From an uncultured Saprospiraceae bacterium (GTDB taxonomy: Bacteria; Bacteroidota; Bacteroidia; Chitinophagales; Saprospiraceae): 8,578 nt of DNA. How positions within the stretch are numbered: the first letter of the stretch is position 1; the number at the start of each line of letters is the position of its first letter. A model generated the notes under the pieces. It was not told the DNA's origin and did no database searches. It saw nothing but the letters and a program-made list of their open reading frames with translations. A program made the translations under genes and the position numbers. The stretch spans positions 1 through 8,578 of the forward strand of contig CALGLY010000727.1 in the NCBI GenBank assembly GCA_937959095.1. Direction: 5' to 3'. Positions 1 to 6,501 of this stretch are shown piece after piece.

Positions 1-8
1 TAAAAGCA

Positions 9-41
9 CTTGAAGGATGACAGTAAGTTTCTTAATTTTGT
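9..41 (+). promoter_or_regulatory. Bacteroidota-type promoter for the 89-2803 gene
   Basis: TAATTTTGT at 33-41 matches the Bacteroidota -7 consensus TAnnTTTGY exactly. CTTG at 9-12, 20 bp upstream, matches three of four bases of the -33 element TTTG at an accepted spacing. A start near 46-48 would give a leader of about 42 nt. The leader holds a weak AT-only hairpin (TTGTTA at 54-59, TAACAA at 65-70) and no Shine-Dalgarno sequence before the ATG at 89, as is normal for this phylum. The consensus is established knowledge; use of this site is inferred. Confidence 0.6.
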
Positions 42-88
42 AATTCAATAGACTTGTTACTCTTTAACAAATCTAATATAATATTAAT

Positions 89-2803
89 ATGCGAAATATA
101 CTGCTGCTGCTTTGTTGTTGCTTCCCGCTATTCCTCTTCGCGCAATTGCCTAGCGATTTTTATCAAGAAACAATTATTGAAGACTTTGATCGTCCTGTTG
201 GTATCACCTTCGATGCAAATGGACAGGGCTATCTATGGTCGCAAGAAGGCAAAGTATGGCTCTTTGATGCAGATGGAGCAATTGAAAGTACACCATTTTT
301 AGATATTTCAGAAGAAGTATTGAATTGGAAAGATCATGGTCTAGTAGGCTTCGCATTAGATAATAACTACCTCGCCAATGGTTATGTCTATCTGCTTTAT
401 GCAGCGGATCGACATCATGTGCTACACTACGGTACCGCCAATTACAATCCCAATACGACCATAGAAGGGCAAGCCACCATCGGGCGGGTCACGCGCTATA
501 CGGCGGATAGTTCCACAGGCTTCAAAAACGTACTTCCTGAAAGCAGAAAAGTATTATTAGGAACAGACTTTTCGGATGGTATTCCTATCCTAATGATTTC
601 GCATGGAGTGGGGGATATTGCGATGGCAAAAGACAGAACACTCCTTGTGTCTTGTGGAGATTCGGGCGCGTATGAGAGTGCAGATGCAGGTAGTCACGAG
701 CGCACCTATTTCGAGCAAGCCCTTTCGGATGGTATTCTCGATGAAGGGCAAAATCTTGGTTCTTATCGTGCTTTGATGCTGCATAGTATGAACGGTAAAG
801 TACTTCGAATCGATGCAGAAACAGGGGATGGTTTGCCTAGCAATCCTTACTATCAAGCAGGCGCAGCACGAGCAGATGCTTCACGGGTATGGCTAACAGG
901 TTTTCGCAATCCATTTCGCTTTGTAGTGGATGAAGAAACAGGCGCACACACACCAGAAGAAGGTGATGCAGGTATCCTTTATATAGGTGATGTAGGCGCA
1001 GGATCTTGGGAAGAGCTCAATGTAGCGACGCAGGCTGGGCAATGTTTCGGTTGGCCAATCTATGAAGCAATGGAAGGACGTTGGGAATTTGATGCCTATG
1101 CACAACCCAATCCTGAAAGTCCGAATCCGCTATTTGGAGTGAATGGCTGTACACAAGAATTTTTAAATTTCGGACAGCTCATTCAACAACCCAAAAAACA
1201 AGGCGAACCGACATTTACGAATCCTTGTGATGCCAGCGAATTTCTACCTGCTTCCGTTACGACCTTTGTGCATCGCCCACCAGCAACGGCATGGAGCAAT
1301 GCCGAATGGAATAAACCCGACCGGGCTATCATTCCCAATTTCAATGAAGCAGGAGAACTAAAGCCCTTTTCTATTTTGGAGGAAGCCAGCAATGTGGAAG
1401 GCGATGATTTTGGAGGGTACAGTAGCGTGCCAGGCTTTTTGTATAGAGATGGCAATTTTCCTGAAAAATATGAAAACGCCCTTTTTGTGTCCGATCTAGT
1501 AGGCTGGATAAAAGCCTTTTATTTCGATGAAAATAATGCGTTGCAACGCATAGAAGCCTTCCATGAAACGCGCAAAGGCATCACCGATTTAGCGATGAAT
1601 CCCACGAATGGCTGCATTTATTATACTCAAATTTATGACAATGAAATCCATAGAATCTGCTATGGTGGCAATCCAAAACCAATAGTGAATTTGCAACTCA
1701 ATCAATACTACGGCACTAGCCCTTTGATGGTGGAATTTGATGCCTCTAATTCTTACGCCCCCAAAGGCTATCCTGTAAGTTATACTTGGGATTTCGGGGA
1801 TGGCTCGACGAGTGAAAGTGCTAATCCATCACACACCTTCGAAGCTGCAAATGGACAAGCTGAAAGCTTTCATGTTACCTTAACAATTACAGATTCCTTA
1901 GGCACATCGGCTAGTGAAACGCGGATTGTATCGGTCAATAATACGCCGCCCGATGTCGCGATTAGTAGTTTTGAGAATGGGGCTTTTTATGCTATGAATG
2001 GCGTGACGATATTGCCGCTAGAAGCGCAAGTTTCGGATGCAGAACATAGCGCAGAGGAACTGCACTACGAATGGGAAACCTTCTTGCACCACAATGCACA
2101 TTTTCACCCCGACCCTAAAATCACGAAAAAAAGCAGTACGTTCCTACTCGATCCGATTGGTTGCCAAGCAGAGAATTATTGGTATCGGGTGCGTCTTACG
2201 GTCACCGATGCACAGGGCTTGAGTAGCACGGATGAGCGTGAGTTATTCCCTTATTGTGAGGAGGCTTTTGTAGAGTTTTTAAATGTAAAAGCAGAAAAGA
2301 CAGCAGCGAATAGCGTACTACTTACTTGGGAAAACCCCATAGAAGAAAAGGTGCAAGCCTACGAAATTCAGCGAACAGGTACTTACCTTTATGAAACGAT
2401 AGCGACTGTTACTGCGGATGCTTCTGGTGCGTATCGCTTTGAGGATACTGCGCCTTTGGCAGGGGATAATATTTACCGCATCAAAGCGGTGCAGGAAGAT
2501 GCGCTCTATGAATTTTCAAATGCCGTATTTATCAGTTTCACAGAAACGCTAGATTATGTTTTCTATCCAAATCCGACGGGAGAGGCTATTAATATTTTAC
2601 TAGAAGAAGCCCTTTCTGATGAAATTATCTTGCAACTCCATGATAGTTCTGGACGATTGATTTTTTCTAAAAGATGGGCTGCAACGATTGGACAAAATTT
2701 TAATAAGCGGCTTGCATTAAGTCGCTTTGCGAATGGCATCTATTTTGCACGGATACAGAATGGAGAGAAACGGATAGAGGAGAAGATTGTGATTGTTTAT
2801 TAA
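89..2803 (+). CDS. T9SS-exported PQQ-dependent sugar dehydrogenase-like beta-propeller protein with PKD and FnIII-like domains
   Basis: Probable secreted or cell-surface sugar/aldose dehydrogenase; the substrate is unknown. Residues 1-18 form a signal peptide (hydrophobic run, likely cut after FA before QLP; no lipobox despite three Cys). Residues 25-525 resemble the soluble glucose/sorbosone dehydrogenase propeller. SHGVGD (His172) aligns by eye with the general-base His of soluble PQQ glucose dehydrogenase, NGKVLRID (235-242) with its GKVLR motif, GFRNP (271-275) with its active-site Arg segment, and GDVGAGSWEE (300-309) with the following metal/cofactor loop. A PKD domain covers about 531-617 (WDFGDGS at 567-573), a second Ig/PKD-like region 620-722, an FnIII-like region 728-815, and a type A T9SS sorting domain 824-904 (YPNP at 826, NGIYFARI near 882). 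An insert at 330-390 carries Cys354 and Cys380, a possible disulfide. Three consecutive stops (TAA TAG TAG) end the frame. PQQ use is inferred; no pqq genes are visible. Confidence 0.85.
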   Translation: MRNILLLLCCCFPLFLFAQLPSDFYQETIIEDFDRPVGITFDANGQGYLWSQEGKVWLFDADGAIESTPFLDISEEVLNWKDHGLVGFALDNNYLANGYVYLLYAADRHHVLHYGTANYNPNTTIEGQATIGRVTRYTADSSTGFKNVLPESRKVLLGTDFSDGIPILMISHGVGDIAMAKDRTLLVSCGDSGAYESADAGSHERTYFEQALSDGILDEGQNLGSYRALMLHSMNGKVLRIDAETGDGLPSNPYYQAGAARADASRVWLTGFRNPFRFVVDEETGAHTPEEGDAGILYIGDVGAGSWEELNVATQAGQCFGWPIYEAMEGRWEFDAYAQPNPESPNPLFGVNGCTQEFLNFGQLIQQPKKQGEPTFTNPCDASEFLPASVTTFVHRPPATAWSNAEWNKPDRAIIPNFNEAGELKPFSILEEASNVEGDDFGGYSSVPGFLYRDGNFPEKYENALFVSDLVGWIKAFYFDENNALQRIEAFHETRKGITDLAMNPTNGCIYYTQIYDNEIHRICYGGNPKPIVNLQLNQYYGTSPLMVEFDASNSYAPKGYPVSYTWDFGDGSTSESANPSHTFEAANGQAESFHVTLTITDSLGTSASETRIVSVNNTPPDVAISSFENGAFYAMNGVTILPLEAQVSDAEHSAEELHYEWETFLHHNAHFHPDPKITKKSSTFLLDPIGCQAENYWYRVRLTVTDAQGLSSTDERELFPYCEEAFVEFLNVKAEKTAANSVLLTWENPIEEKVQAYEIQRTGTYLYETIATVTADASGAYRFEDTAPLAGDNIYRIKAVQEDALYEFSNAVFISFTETLDYVFYPNPTGEAINILLEEALSDEIILQLHDSSGRLIFSKRWAATIGQNFNKRLALSRFANGIYFARIQNGEKRIEEKIVIVY

Positions 2804-2819
2804 TAGTAGAAGAGAGACC

Positions 2820-2840
2820 ATCCGCGATAACTATCGGGAT
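2820..2840. repeat. REP-like imperfect palindrome in the 93-bp gap
   Basis: CGATA and TATCG face each other across two bases, and the flanking TCC (left) and GGA (right) extend the stem to 8 bp with one bulged G. The core resembles the TCCCGATAGCTATCGGGA-type palindrome that I recall as an interspersed element in Bacteroidota genomes; that comparison is from memory. There is no T-run, so it is not an intrinsic terminator, and genes 1 and 2 could be cotranscribed. AG-rich tracts lie on both sides (2807-2816 and 2842-2859). Confidence 0.4.
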
Positions 2841-2896
2841 TGAGAGAGTAGAGAAGAGCGTTTTTCTATACAAAGGAACGCGAAAAAAATACAACG

Positions 2897-3427
2897 ATGG
2901 GAAAACTAAGCCTATACATATCCATGAGTCTAGATGGATTTATAGCTACGAAAGAGGATGGACTAGAGTGGCTTTCGGTGGTAGAAAAAGAGGGAGAAGA
3001 CTATGGCTATACCGCTTTCACAAGCAGCGTGAATGCTTATATTATAGGACGAAAAACCTATGACGTAGTGCTAAATTTGACAGGTGGTGTACTTCCACAA
3101 GCAGAGCAATATGAGTGCTATGTAATCACGCGACAGGAAAGAGCGGATGAAAAAGGAGTTCGTTTTTATAATGGAGATATAGCAAGCCTCATCCATAAAC
3201 TCAAGCAAGAAGATAAGCATATTTACTGCGATGGCGGCGGGCAAATCGTACAACTCTTAATGCAACAAAATCTTATCGACGAATATATTGTTTCTGTAAT
3301 TCCTATCTTACTTGGCGATGGAAAACGGTTGTTTTTAGGTGAAATAGATAGCAACATCAAGCTAAAATTAAAAACAAGTAAGCAATTTGATACAGGCTTG
3401 GTACAATTACATTACATAAAAATCTAA
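2897..3427 (+). CDS. DHFR-family (RibD C-terminal-like) reductase
   Basis: A 176-residue cytoplasmic protein of the dihydrofolate reductase superfamily, in the RibD_C / YyaP-YwjB-like group, whose members are probably NAD(P)H-dependent reductases with mostly unknown substrates. Visible family features are the N-terminal strand ending SLDGFIA (11-17), the GRKTYD nucleotide-binding segment (51-56), the glycine-rich DGGGQIV (112-118) and the conserved C-terminal segment IPILLGDGKRLF (135-146). Its length is full for stand-alone members and there is no signal peptide. The ATG follows an A-rich stretch without a Shine-Dalgarno sequence. It lies 93 bp after the dehydrogenase and ends 4 bp before the M28 peptidase, so it is probably cotranscribed with the peptidase. 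I find no TAnnTTTG promoter in the 93-bp gap. It is unlikely to be the housekeeping folA; the substrate cannot be told. Confidence 0.85.
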   Translation: MGKLSLYISMSLDGFIATKEDGLEWLSVVEKEGEDYGYTAFTSSVNAYIIGRKTYDVVLNLTGGVLPQAEQYECYVITRQERADEKGVRFYNGDIASLIHKLKQEDKHIYCDGGGQIVQLLMQQNLIDEYIVSVIPILLGDGKRLFLGEIDSNIKLKLKTSKQFDTGLVQLHYIKI

Positions 3428-3431
3428 TCAG

Positions 3432-4892
3432 ATGAAGCACTTATTACTTCTCTTTTGCACCATCCTATTTAGCTTAACTATACAAGCACAAACCGATATA
3501 GATCGCCTAGTAGAAAGGCTACTTTCGGAGACCCCTTTGGAAGAAGATTTGCAAGAACTTTGTGATGATATCGGAGGACGGGTGACGGGTTCGGCAGCGA
3601 ATGAAAAAGCGGTAGATTGGGCATACGATAAACTAAAAGCGGCTGGCGTAAGTGTTCGTAAAGAAGCCTTTCAAATGCCTGTGCTTTGGTTGCCGAAATC
3701 GACAGAGGCAAAGGTATCGGGCGCATTGGATTTCGTGCCGAATGTAGTTGCAAAATACCAAGCTGTCCCGAATATTTACAAAGGAGAAATTATTCATGTA
3801 GGAGAAGGAAAAGCTGCCGATTTTGAAAAGGTAGGAAAAACAATAAAAGGAAAGTTTGCCTTAATAGAAACCGATTTATGCCTCGATATAAATGGCTTAT
3901 TTGCGGAATATGCTGCCGCTACGGAGACCGAAACTGCTGCTTTAAAACACGGTGCAAAAGGCATACTGTTTATGGCATCGCGCCCGAGTGGTTTGCTTTA
4001 TCGTTTCATCACGTCTAAAACGACGGATACAGGGCAAATACCACAATTGGTGATGTCGCGAGAAGATGCGAAACGCTGCATTCGAACGCTCGAAAAAGGC
4101 GGCAAACTAGCGATAGAAGTAAGCATACAAGCACAAGTAGGCGGCGAATTTGAAAGTCATAATGTGATAGCCGAAATAAAAGGAAGTGAACGACCAGAAG
4201 AAGTTGTGTTGGTCGGCGCGCACCTCGATTCCTGGGCATTGGGAACAGGTGCGAATGATAATGGCTGCAATGTTTCCATGCTCATTGATATTGCTCGACA
4301 AATGCAAACACTTGGTATTCGTCCGAAACGCACGATTCGATTTGCACTTTGGAATGGCGAAGAGCAAGGCTATTTTGGTTCGTGGGACTACACCAAACGC
4401 TACCTCAACGAAATGGATAAGCACCTCATGGCAATGTCCATAGATATTGGGAGCGGTGATATTATTGGCTTTTTTACCAATGGACAAGAAGTACTTCTTC
4501 CTGCTCTCGATAAGGTCTTGAAACCAGTTGAAGAATTGGGTGATTTCAATAATGTAAATGCCCCGATTGTAGGGACGGACAATTTTGATTTTATGCTGCA
4601 AGGCGTGGGCAATCTAGTAGCAAGTCACAAGCCACAGCTTTATGGCTTGAACTATCATGCCAGCTCAGATACTTATGATAAAGTAGATTTAAAATCCTTG
4701 AAAAATAATTCTGCAATCGTAGCGGCTGTCGTATTGGGCTTTGCCAATTTGGATAAAAAAGACATCGACTGGAACAGAATGACACGTGCTGAAATTGATG
4801 CTCTTTTTGAGGAAACAAAGCTGGAATATACCATGCGAATGTTCAATGTGTGGCAGCCTTGGGTAGATGGTACGCGTGGGCGGAAGAAGTGA
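3432..4892 (+). CDS. Secreted M28 family zinc metallopeptidase (carboxypeptidase Q-like)
   Basis: An exported di-zinc aminopeptidase/carboxypeptidase of peptidase family M28, 486 residues. Residues 1-19 are a signal peptide (cut probably IQA before QT), so it acts in the periplasm or outside; there is no T9SS tail and no lipobox. The middle (about 100-215) carries a PA-like inserted domain. The catalytic domain (about 240-440) has the complete set: His264 and Asp266 in AHLDSW, bridging Asp276 in GANDNG, catalytic Glu310 and ligand Glu311 in NGEEQG, Asp338 in SIDIGSGD, and His409 in NYHASSDT. The YHxSxDT form and overall order resemble human plasma glutamate carboxypeptidase (CPQ) and its bacterial relatives. 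It starts 4 bp after the reductase stop, so translation is likely coupled. The role is probably peptide scavenging; exact specificity is not readable from sequence. Confidence 0.92.
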   Translation: MKHLLLLFCTILFSLTIQAQTDIDRLVERLLSETPLEEDLQELCDDIGGRVTGSAANEKAVDWAYDKLKAAGVSVRKEAFQMPVLWLPKSTEAKVSGALDFVPNVVAKYQAVPNIYKGEIIHVGEGKAADFEKVGKTIKGKFALIETDLCLDINGLFAEYAAATETETAALKHGAKGILFMASRPSGLLYRFITSKTTDTGQIPQLVMSREDAKRCIRTLEKGGKLAIEVSIQAQVGGEFESHNVIAEIKGSERPEEVVLVGAHLDSWALGTGANDNGCNVSMLIDIARQMQTLGIRPKRTIRFALWNGEEQGYFGSWDYTKRYLNEMDKHLMAMSIDIGSGDIIGFFTNGQEVLLPALDKVLKPVEELGDFNNVNAPIVGTDNFDFMLQGVGNLVASHKPQLYGLNYHASSDTYDKVDLKSLKNNSAIVAAVVLGFANLDKKDIDWNRMTRAEIDALFEETKLEYTMRMFNVWQPWVDGTRGRKK

Positions 4893-4910
4893 TTTTATGT
4901 AAAAAATCTA

Positions 4911-4972
4911 AAGTGCAAGTTCAAGTATCAAATGCAAGTTCTATTTTTCATTTGACACTTGCGCTTGAACTT
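4911..4972. repeat. Composite inverted/direct repeat after the M28 gene
   Basis: Outer arms AAGTTCAAG (4917-4925) and CTTGAACTT (4964-4972) pair perfectly. Inner arms TATCAAATG (4926-4934) and CATTTGACA (4949-4957) pair with one mismatch, leaving an unpaired CTTGCG on the right side only. The left half also holds a direct repeat, TGCAAGTTC at 4914-4922 and 4933-4941. No T-run follows, so it is not a standard terminator, although it sits 18 bp after the stop codon and could protect the 3' end of the transcript. It looks like a degenerate interspersed repeat built from CAAG units. Confidence 0.55.
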
Positions 4973-5014
4973 ATAAAAGTATTAGGCGACGTACAAGAAT
5001 AAATTAGACAATTT

Positions 5015-5104
5015 TAGGCTAGGTATTTTTTCTTCTAATAAGGCTTCAAAAACCCTGTCTGCCGTCAGGCAGGCGCGTATAGCCTAGCTAAATAAGGCTT
5101 TTTT
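5015..5104. repeat. REP/MITE-like block with GC-rich palindrome
   Basis: The core is an 8-bp hairpin, CCTGTCTG (5054-5061) with CAGGCAGG (5066-5073), one G-T wobble and a CCGT loop. It stands out sharply in AT-rich surroundings and resembles the CCTGCCTG-type palindromes I remember from other Bacteroidota. Around it, TAGGCTA (5015-5021) and TAGCCTA (5080-5086) are perfect inverted repeats, and AATAAGGCTT occurs exactly twice (5037-5046 and 5091-5100). AGCC (5081-5084) and GGCT (5096-5099) followed by T5 could act as a very weak terminator. Mobility is inferred only; no transposase is near. Confidence 0.45.
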
Positions 5105-5234
5105 AAGATTTATTAGAGTAGAAAAGAGCAGTATAAAATGGCTAATTTATTTTTGGACGTTGCCTTAATAACATGGGATTGCTGACATTTCTAGTTACTA
5201 TTCTAAGTTCCAAAAAGCCGTTTTCTAAATTTAA

Positions 5235-5265
5235 CCTTTTAAAAAGGAACAATCCTGTTTTTTTT
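5235..5265 (+). terminator. Possible intrinsic terminator with competing hairpin
   Basis: AGGA (5245-5248) pairs with TCCT (5253-5256) around an ACAA loop. The stem can extend through A5241-5244 pairing with T residues across a bulged G5257, and T8 follows at 5258-5265. A mutually exclusive hairpin, CCTTT (5235-5239) with AAAGG (5243-5247), shares the AGG. It could end a long 3' UTR of the M28 transcript, end a small RNA, or act in the leader of the transglycosylase gene. The stems are short and the DNA is AT-rich, so chance is a real alternative. Confidence 0.3.
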
Positions 5266-5281
5266 ATCGTTAAAAAAATAT

Positions 5282-5323
5282 CTTAGTGAAAACGATTTAA
5301 TAAATTGAATCGCTTTCACTTAG
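5282..5323. promoter_or_regulatory. Long inverted repeat, operator-like, upstream of the transglycosylase gene
   Basis: Arms of 16 bp (5282-5297 and 5308-5323) match at 14 of 16 positions around a 10-bp spacer (5298-5307). The core is AGTGAAAACGATT facing AATCGCTTTCACT. It could be a binding site for a dimeric regulator or an RNA hairpin. CATATTTGT at 5332-5340, one base off the TAnnTTTGY -7 consensus, lies just downstream, so a bound protein could overlap the -33 region. No regulator gene is adjacent to pair it with. Confidence 0.4.
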
Positions 5324-5357
5324 ACTATTTACATATTTGTAAAGTCTGATTTTTTTT
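5322..5357 (+). terminator. Possible leader hairpin with T8 run
   Basis: TTACA (5329-5333) pairs with TGTAA (5338-5342) around TATT. AGACT (5322-5326) pairs with AGTCT (5343-5347), leaving a two-base bulge. GA and then T8 (5350-5357) follow. The form is that of an intrinsic terminator or attenuator 130 bp before the next start codon. The stem is AT-rich and weak, and its left arm overlaps the end of the 5282-5323 inverted repeat by two bases. Confidence 0.25.
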
Positions 5358-5487
5358 CGGAACTTGATAGCCACACACGTACAAAACACCTTTTTAGGGC
5401 TTAGGTAAAAAATAATCTACCCCTTATCTTATTTATTCATTGTTGAACTCATCCCTGTAGGCATGGCTTAGCACAAAATTTTTTCCC

Positions 5488-6423
5488 ATGAAAAAGACAA
5501 TTCAAATTGGCACAATTATTGTCGCAACTCTATTACTGACTAGCCTCGCTACCTCTTACCTCAGAAGCAGTGATAATGTCCCTGAAGCCACAAAAGTAGA
5601 AGCAATCGGAAATAGTGTTTTACCTCAGATTATTCGATCCGTAGATTTGAAAAAAGACTTCGATTTTGCAGGGGAACGCCTCCCTATGGATAATTTCGAT
5701 GTCTATGAACGCCTCGATCGCGAACTGACTTCCAATACGTATCGGCATGGAAATACCTCTTTAAATATAAAGAAAGCAGCACGCTATTTTCCGGTTATCG
5801 AACGGATTTTTGCAGAACAAGGTGTGCCACTAGATTTAAAATATATCGCAGTAGCAGAGAGTGATTTAAGCAATGCAACTTCGCCTGCTGGTGCGAAAGG
5901 CTTTTGGCAATTTATGCGGGCAACAGGACAAGAATATGGTTTGGAAGTAAATAAGGAAATTGATGAGCGTTACCACTTAGAGAAATCAACGGTAGCAGCT
6001 TGCAAACTCCTGAAAAACTACTATAATTCACTTGGGTCTTGGACACTTGCAGCAGCAGCCTACAATGGTGGCATCGGACGCATTCGGTCTTCCTTGGAAA
6101 AGCAACGAGCAGATAATTTCTATGAACTGAACCTCAATCAAGAAACAAGTCGCTATGTATTTCGAATCGTAGCGATTAAAGAAATTATGGAAAACCCAAA
6201 GAGATTTGGTTACTACCTAGAAGGAAATGATTTGTATCCGCGCATCCAATCTATGAATCAAGTAGAGGTGACTACGACGATTGAAAACCTTGGTGATTTT
6301 GCACGTAAATACGGAATTAGTTATCGCCAATTGAAAAAATATAACCCTTGGCTGCTGTCGGATAAATTGCCGAATTCGAGCCGAAGAACTTATTTGGTTA
6401 ATATTCCTTCGGAAAAGTGGTAA
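5488..6423 (+). CDS. MltD-like membrane-bound lytic murein transglycosylase with LysM domain
   Basis: Cleaves the glycan strand of peptidoglycan, forming 1,6-anhydromuramic ends, in the periplasm. Residues 1-24 are a hydrophobic signal or anchor segment after two Lys; no lipobox Cys, so unlike E. coli MltD it does not look like a lipoprotein. The SLT/GH23 domain spans about 98-215 with the catalytic Glu124 in AVAES, the GAKGFWQF segment (135-142) and AAYNGG (190-195), all expected for the family. One LysM-like domain lies at about 258-308 (DFARKYGISYRQLKKYNP, then YLVNIP). At 311 residues it is shorter than E. coli MltD (about 450), consistent with one LysM instead of two. The ATG has no Shine-Dalgarno sequence. 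It has its own 595-bp upstream region and a strong terminator, so it is probably monocistronic. Confidence 0.92.
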   Translation: MKKTIQIGTIIVATLLLTSLATSYLRSSDNVPEATKVEAIGNSVLPQIIRSVDLKKDFDFAGERLPMDNFDVYERLDRELTSNTYRHGNTSLNIKKAARYFPVIERIFAEQGVPLDLKYIAVAESDLSNATSPAGAKGFWQFMRATGQEYGLEVNKEIDERYHLEKSTVAACKLLKNYYNSLGSWTLAAAAYNGGIGRIRSSLEKQRADNFYELNLNQETSRYVFRIVAIKEIMENPKRFGYYLEGNDLYPRIQSMNQVEVTTTIENLGDFARKYGISYRQLKKYNPWLLSDKLPNSSRRTYLVNIPSEKW

Positions 6424-6456
6424 GCGATTCGATAATATTTTGGGCTTAAGTCCTTT

Positions 6457-6501
6457 ATAATCCTCATCAGAGAATTGGTCTTTGGTGAGGATTATTTTTT
6501 T
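6457..6501 (+). terminator. Intrinsic terminator of the transglycosylase gene
   Basis: The left arm ATAATCCTCATCAG (6457-6470) pairs with TTGGTGAGGATTAT (6482-6495): 10 perfect base pairs plus four more including two G-U wobbles, with an 11-nt loop. T6 follows directly (6496-6501). The stem starts 33 bp after the stop codon. The T-tract exists only on the + strand, so it serves the rightward gene. The right arm and T-tract overlap the TAA and last Lys codons of the convergent kinase (6492-6500). Confidence 0.85.

Larger units (their letters stand above)
4893..5487. other. 595-bp gene-free, hairpin-rich intergenic region
   Basis: No credible coding frame on either strand; the longest ATG frames seen are very short (for example about 15 codons from 5139). 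The base composition is strongly AT apart from one GC-rich palindrome at 5054-5073. In order it holds a composite inverted repeat (4911-4972), a structured block with TAGGCTA/TAGCCTA arms and two AATAAGGCTT copies (5015-5104), a terminator-like hairpin with T8 (5235-5265), a 16-bp-arm inverted repeat (5282-5323) and a second hairpin followed by T8 (5322-5357). The final 130 bp before the ATG at 5488 show no clear TAnnTTTG promoter and no obvious structure. Confidence 0.7.

Noticed and set aside
54..302. 82-codon frame starting with TTG over the start of the dehydrogenase gene
   Set aside because: It overlaps the signal peptide and propeller coding sequence in another frame; the 89-2803 frame has clear domains and a promoter at a suitable distance.
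4107..4601. 164-codon open frame on the minus strand
   Set aside because: It lies wholly antisense to the M28 catalytic domain, which has a complete set of zinc ligands; the translation shows no family motif.
4911..5104. CRISPR array
   Set aside because: The repeats are few, unequal in spacing and partly inverted; there are no regular spacers and no cas genes.
5148..5155. TATTTTTG as a promoter -7 element
   Set aside because: It matches TAnnTTTG but is followed by G, has no TTTG-like -33 element 17-23 bp upstream, and lies more than 330 bp before the next gene; AT-rich chance is likely.
4893..5487. Hidden small protein gene
   Set aside because: Frames from available ATGs end after a few codons (for example 5139) and none has an identifiable signal or motif.
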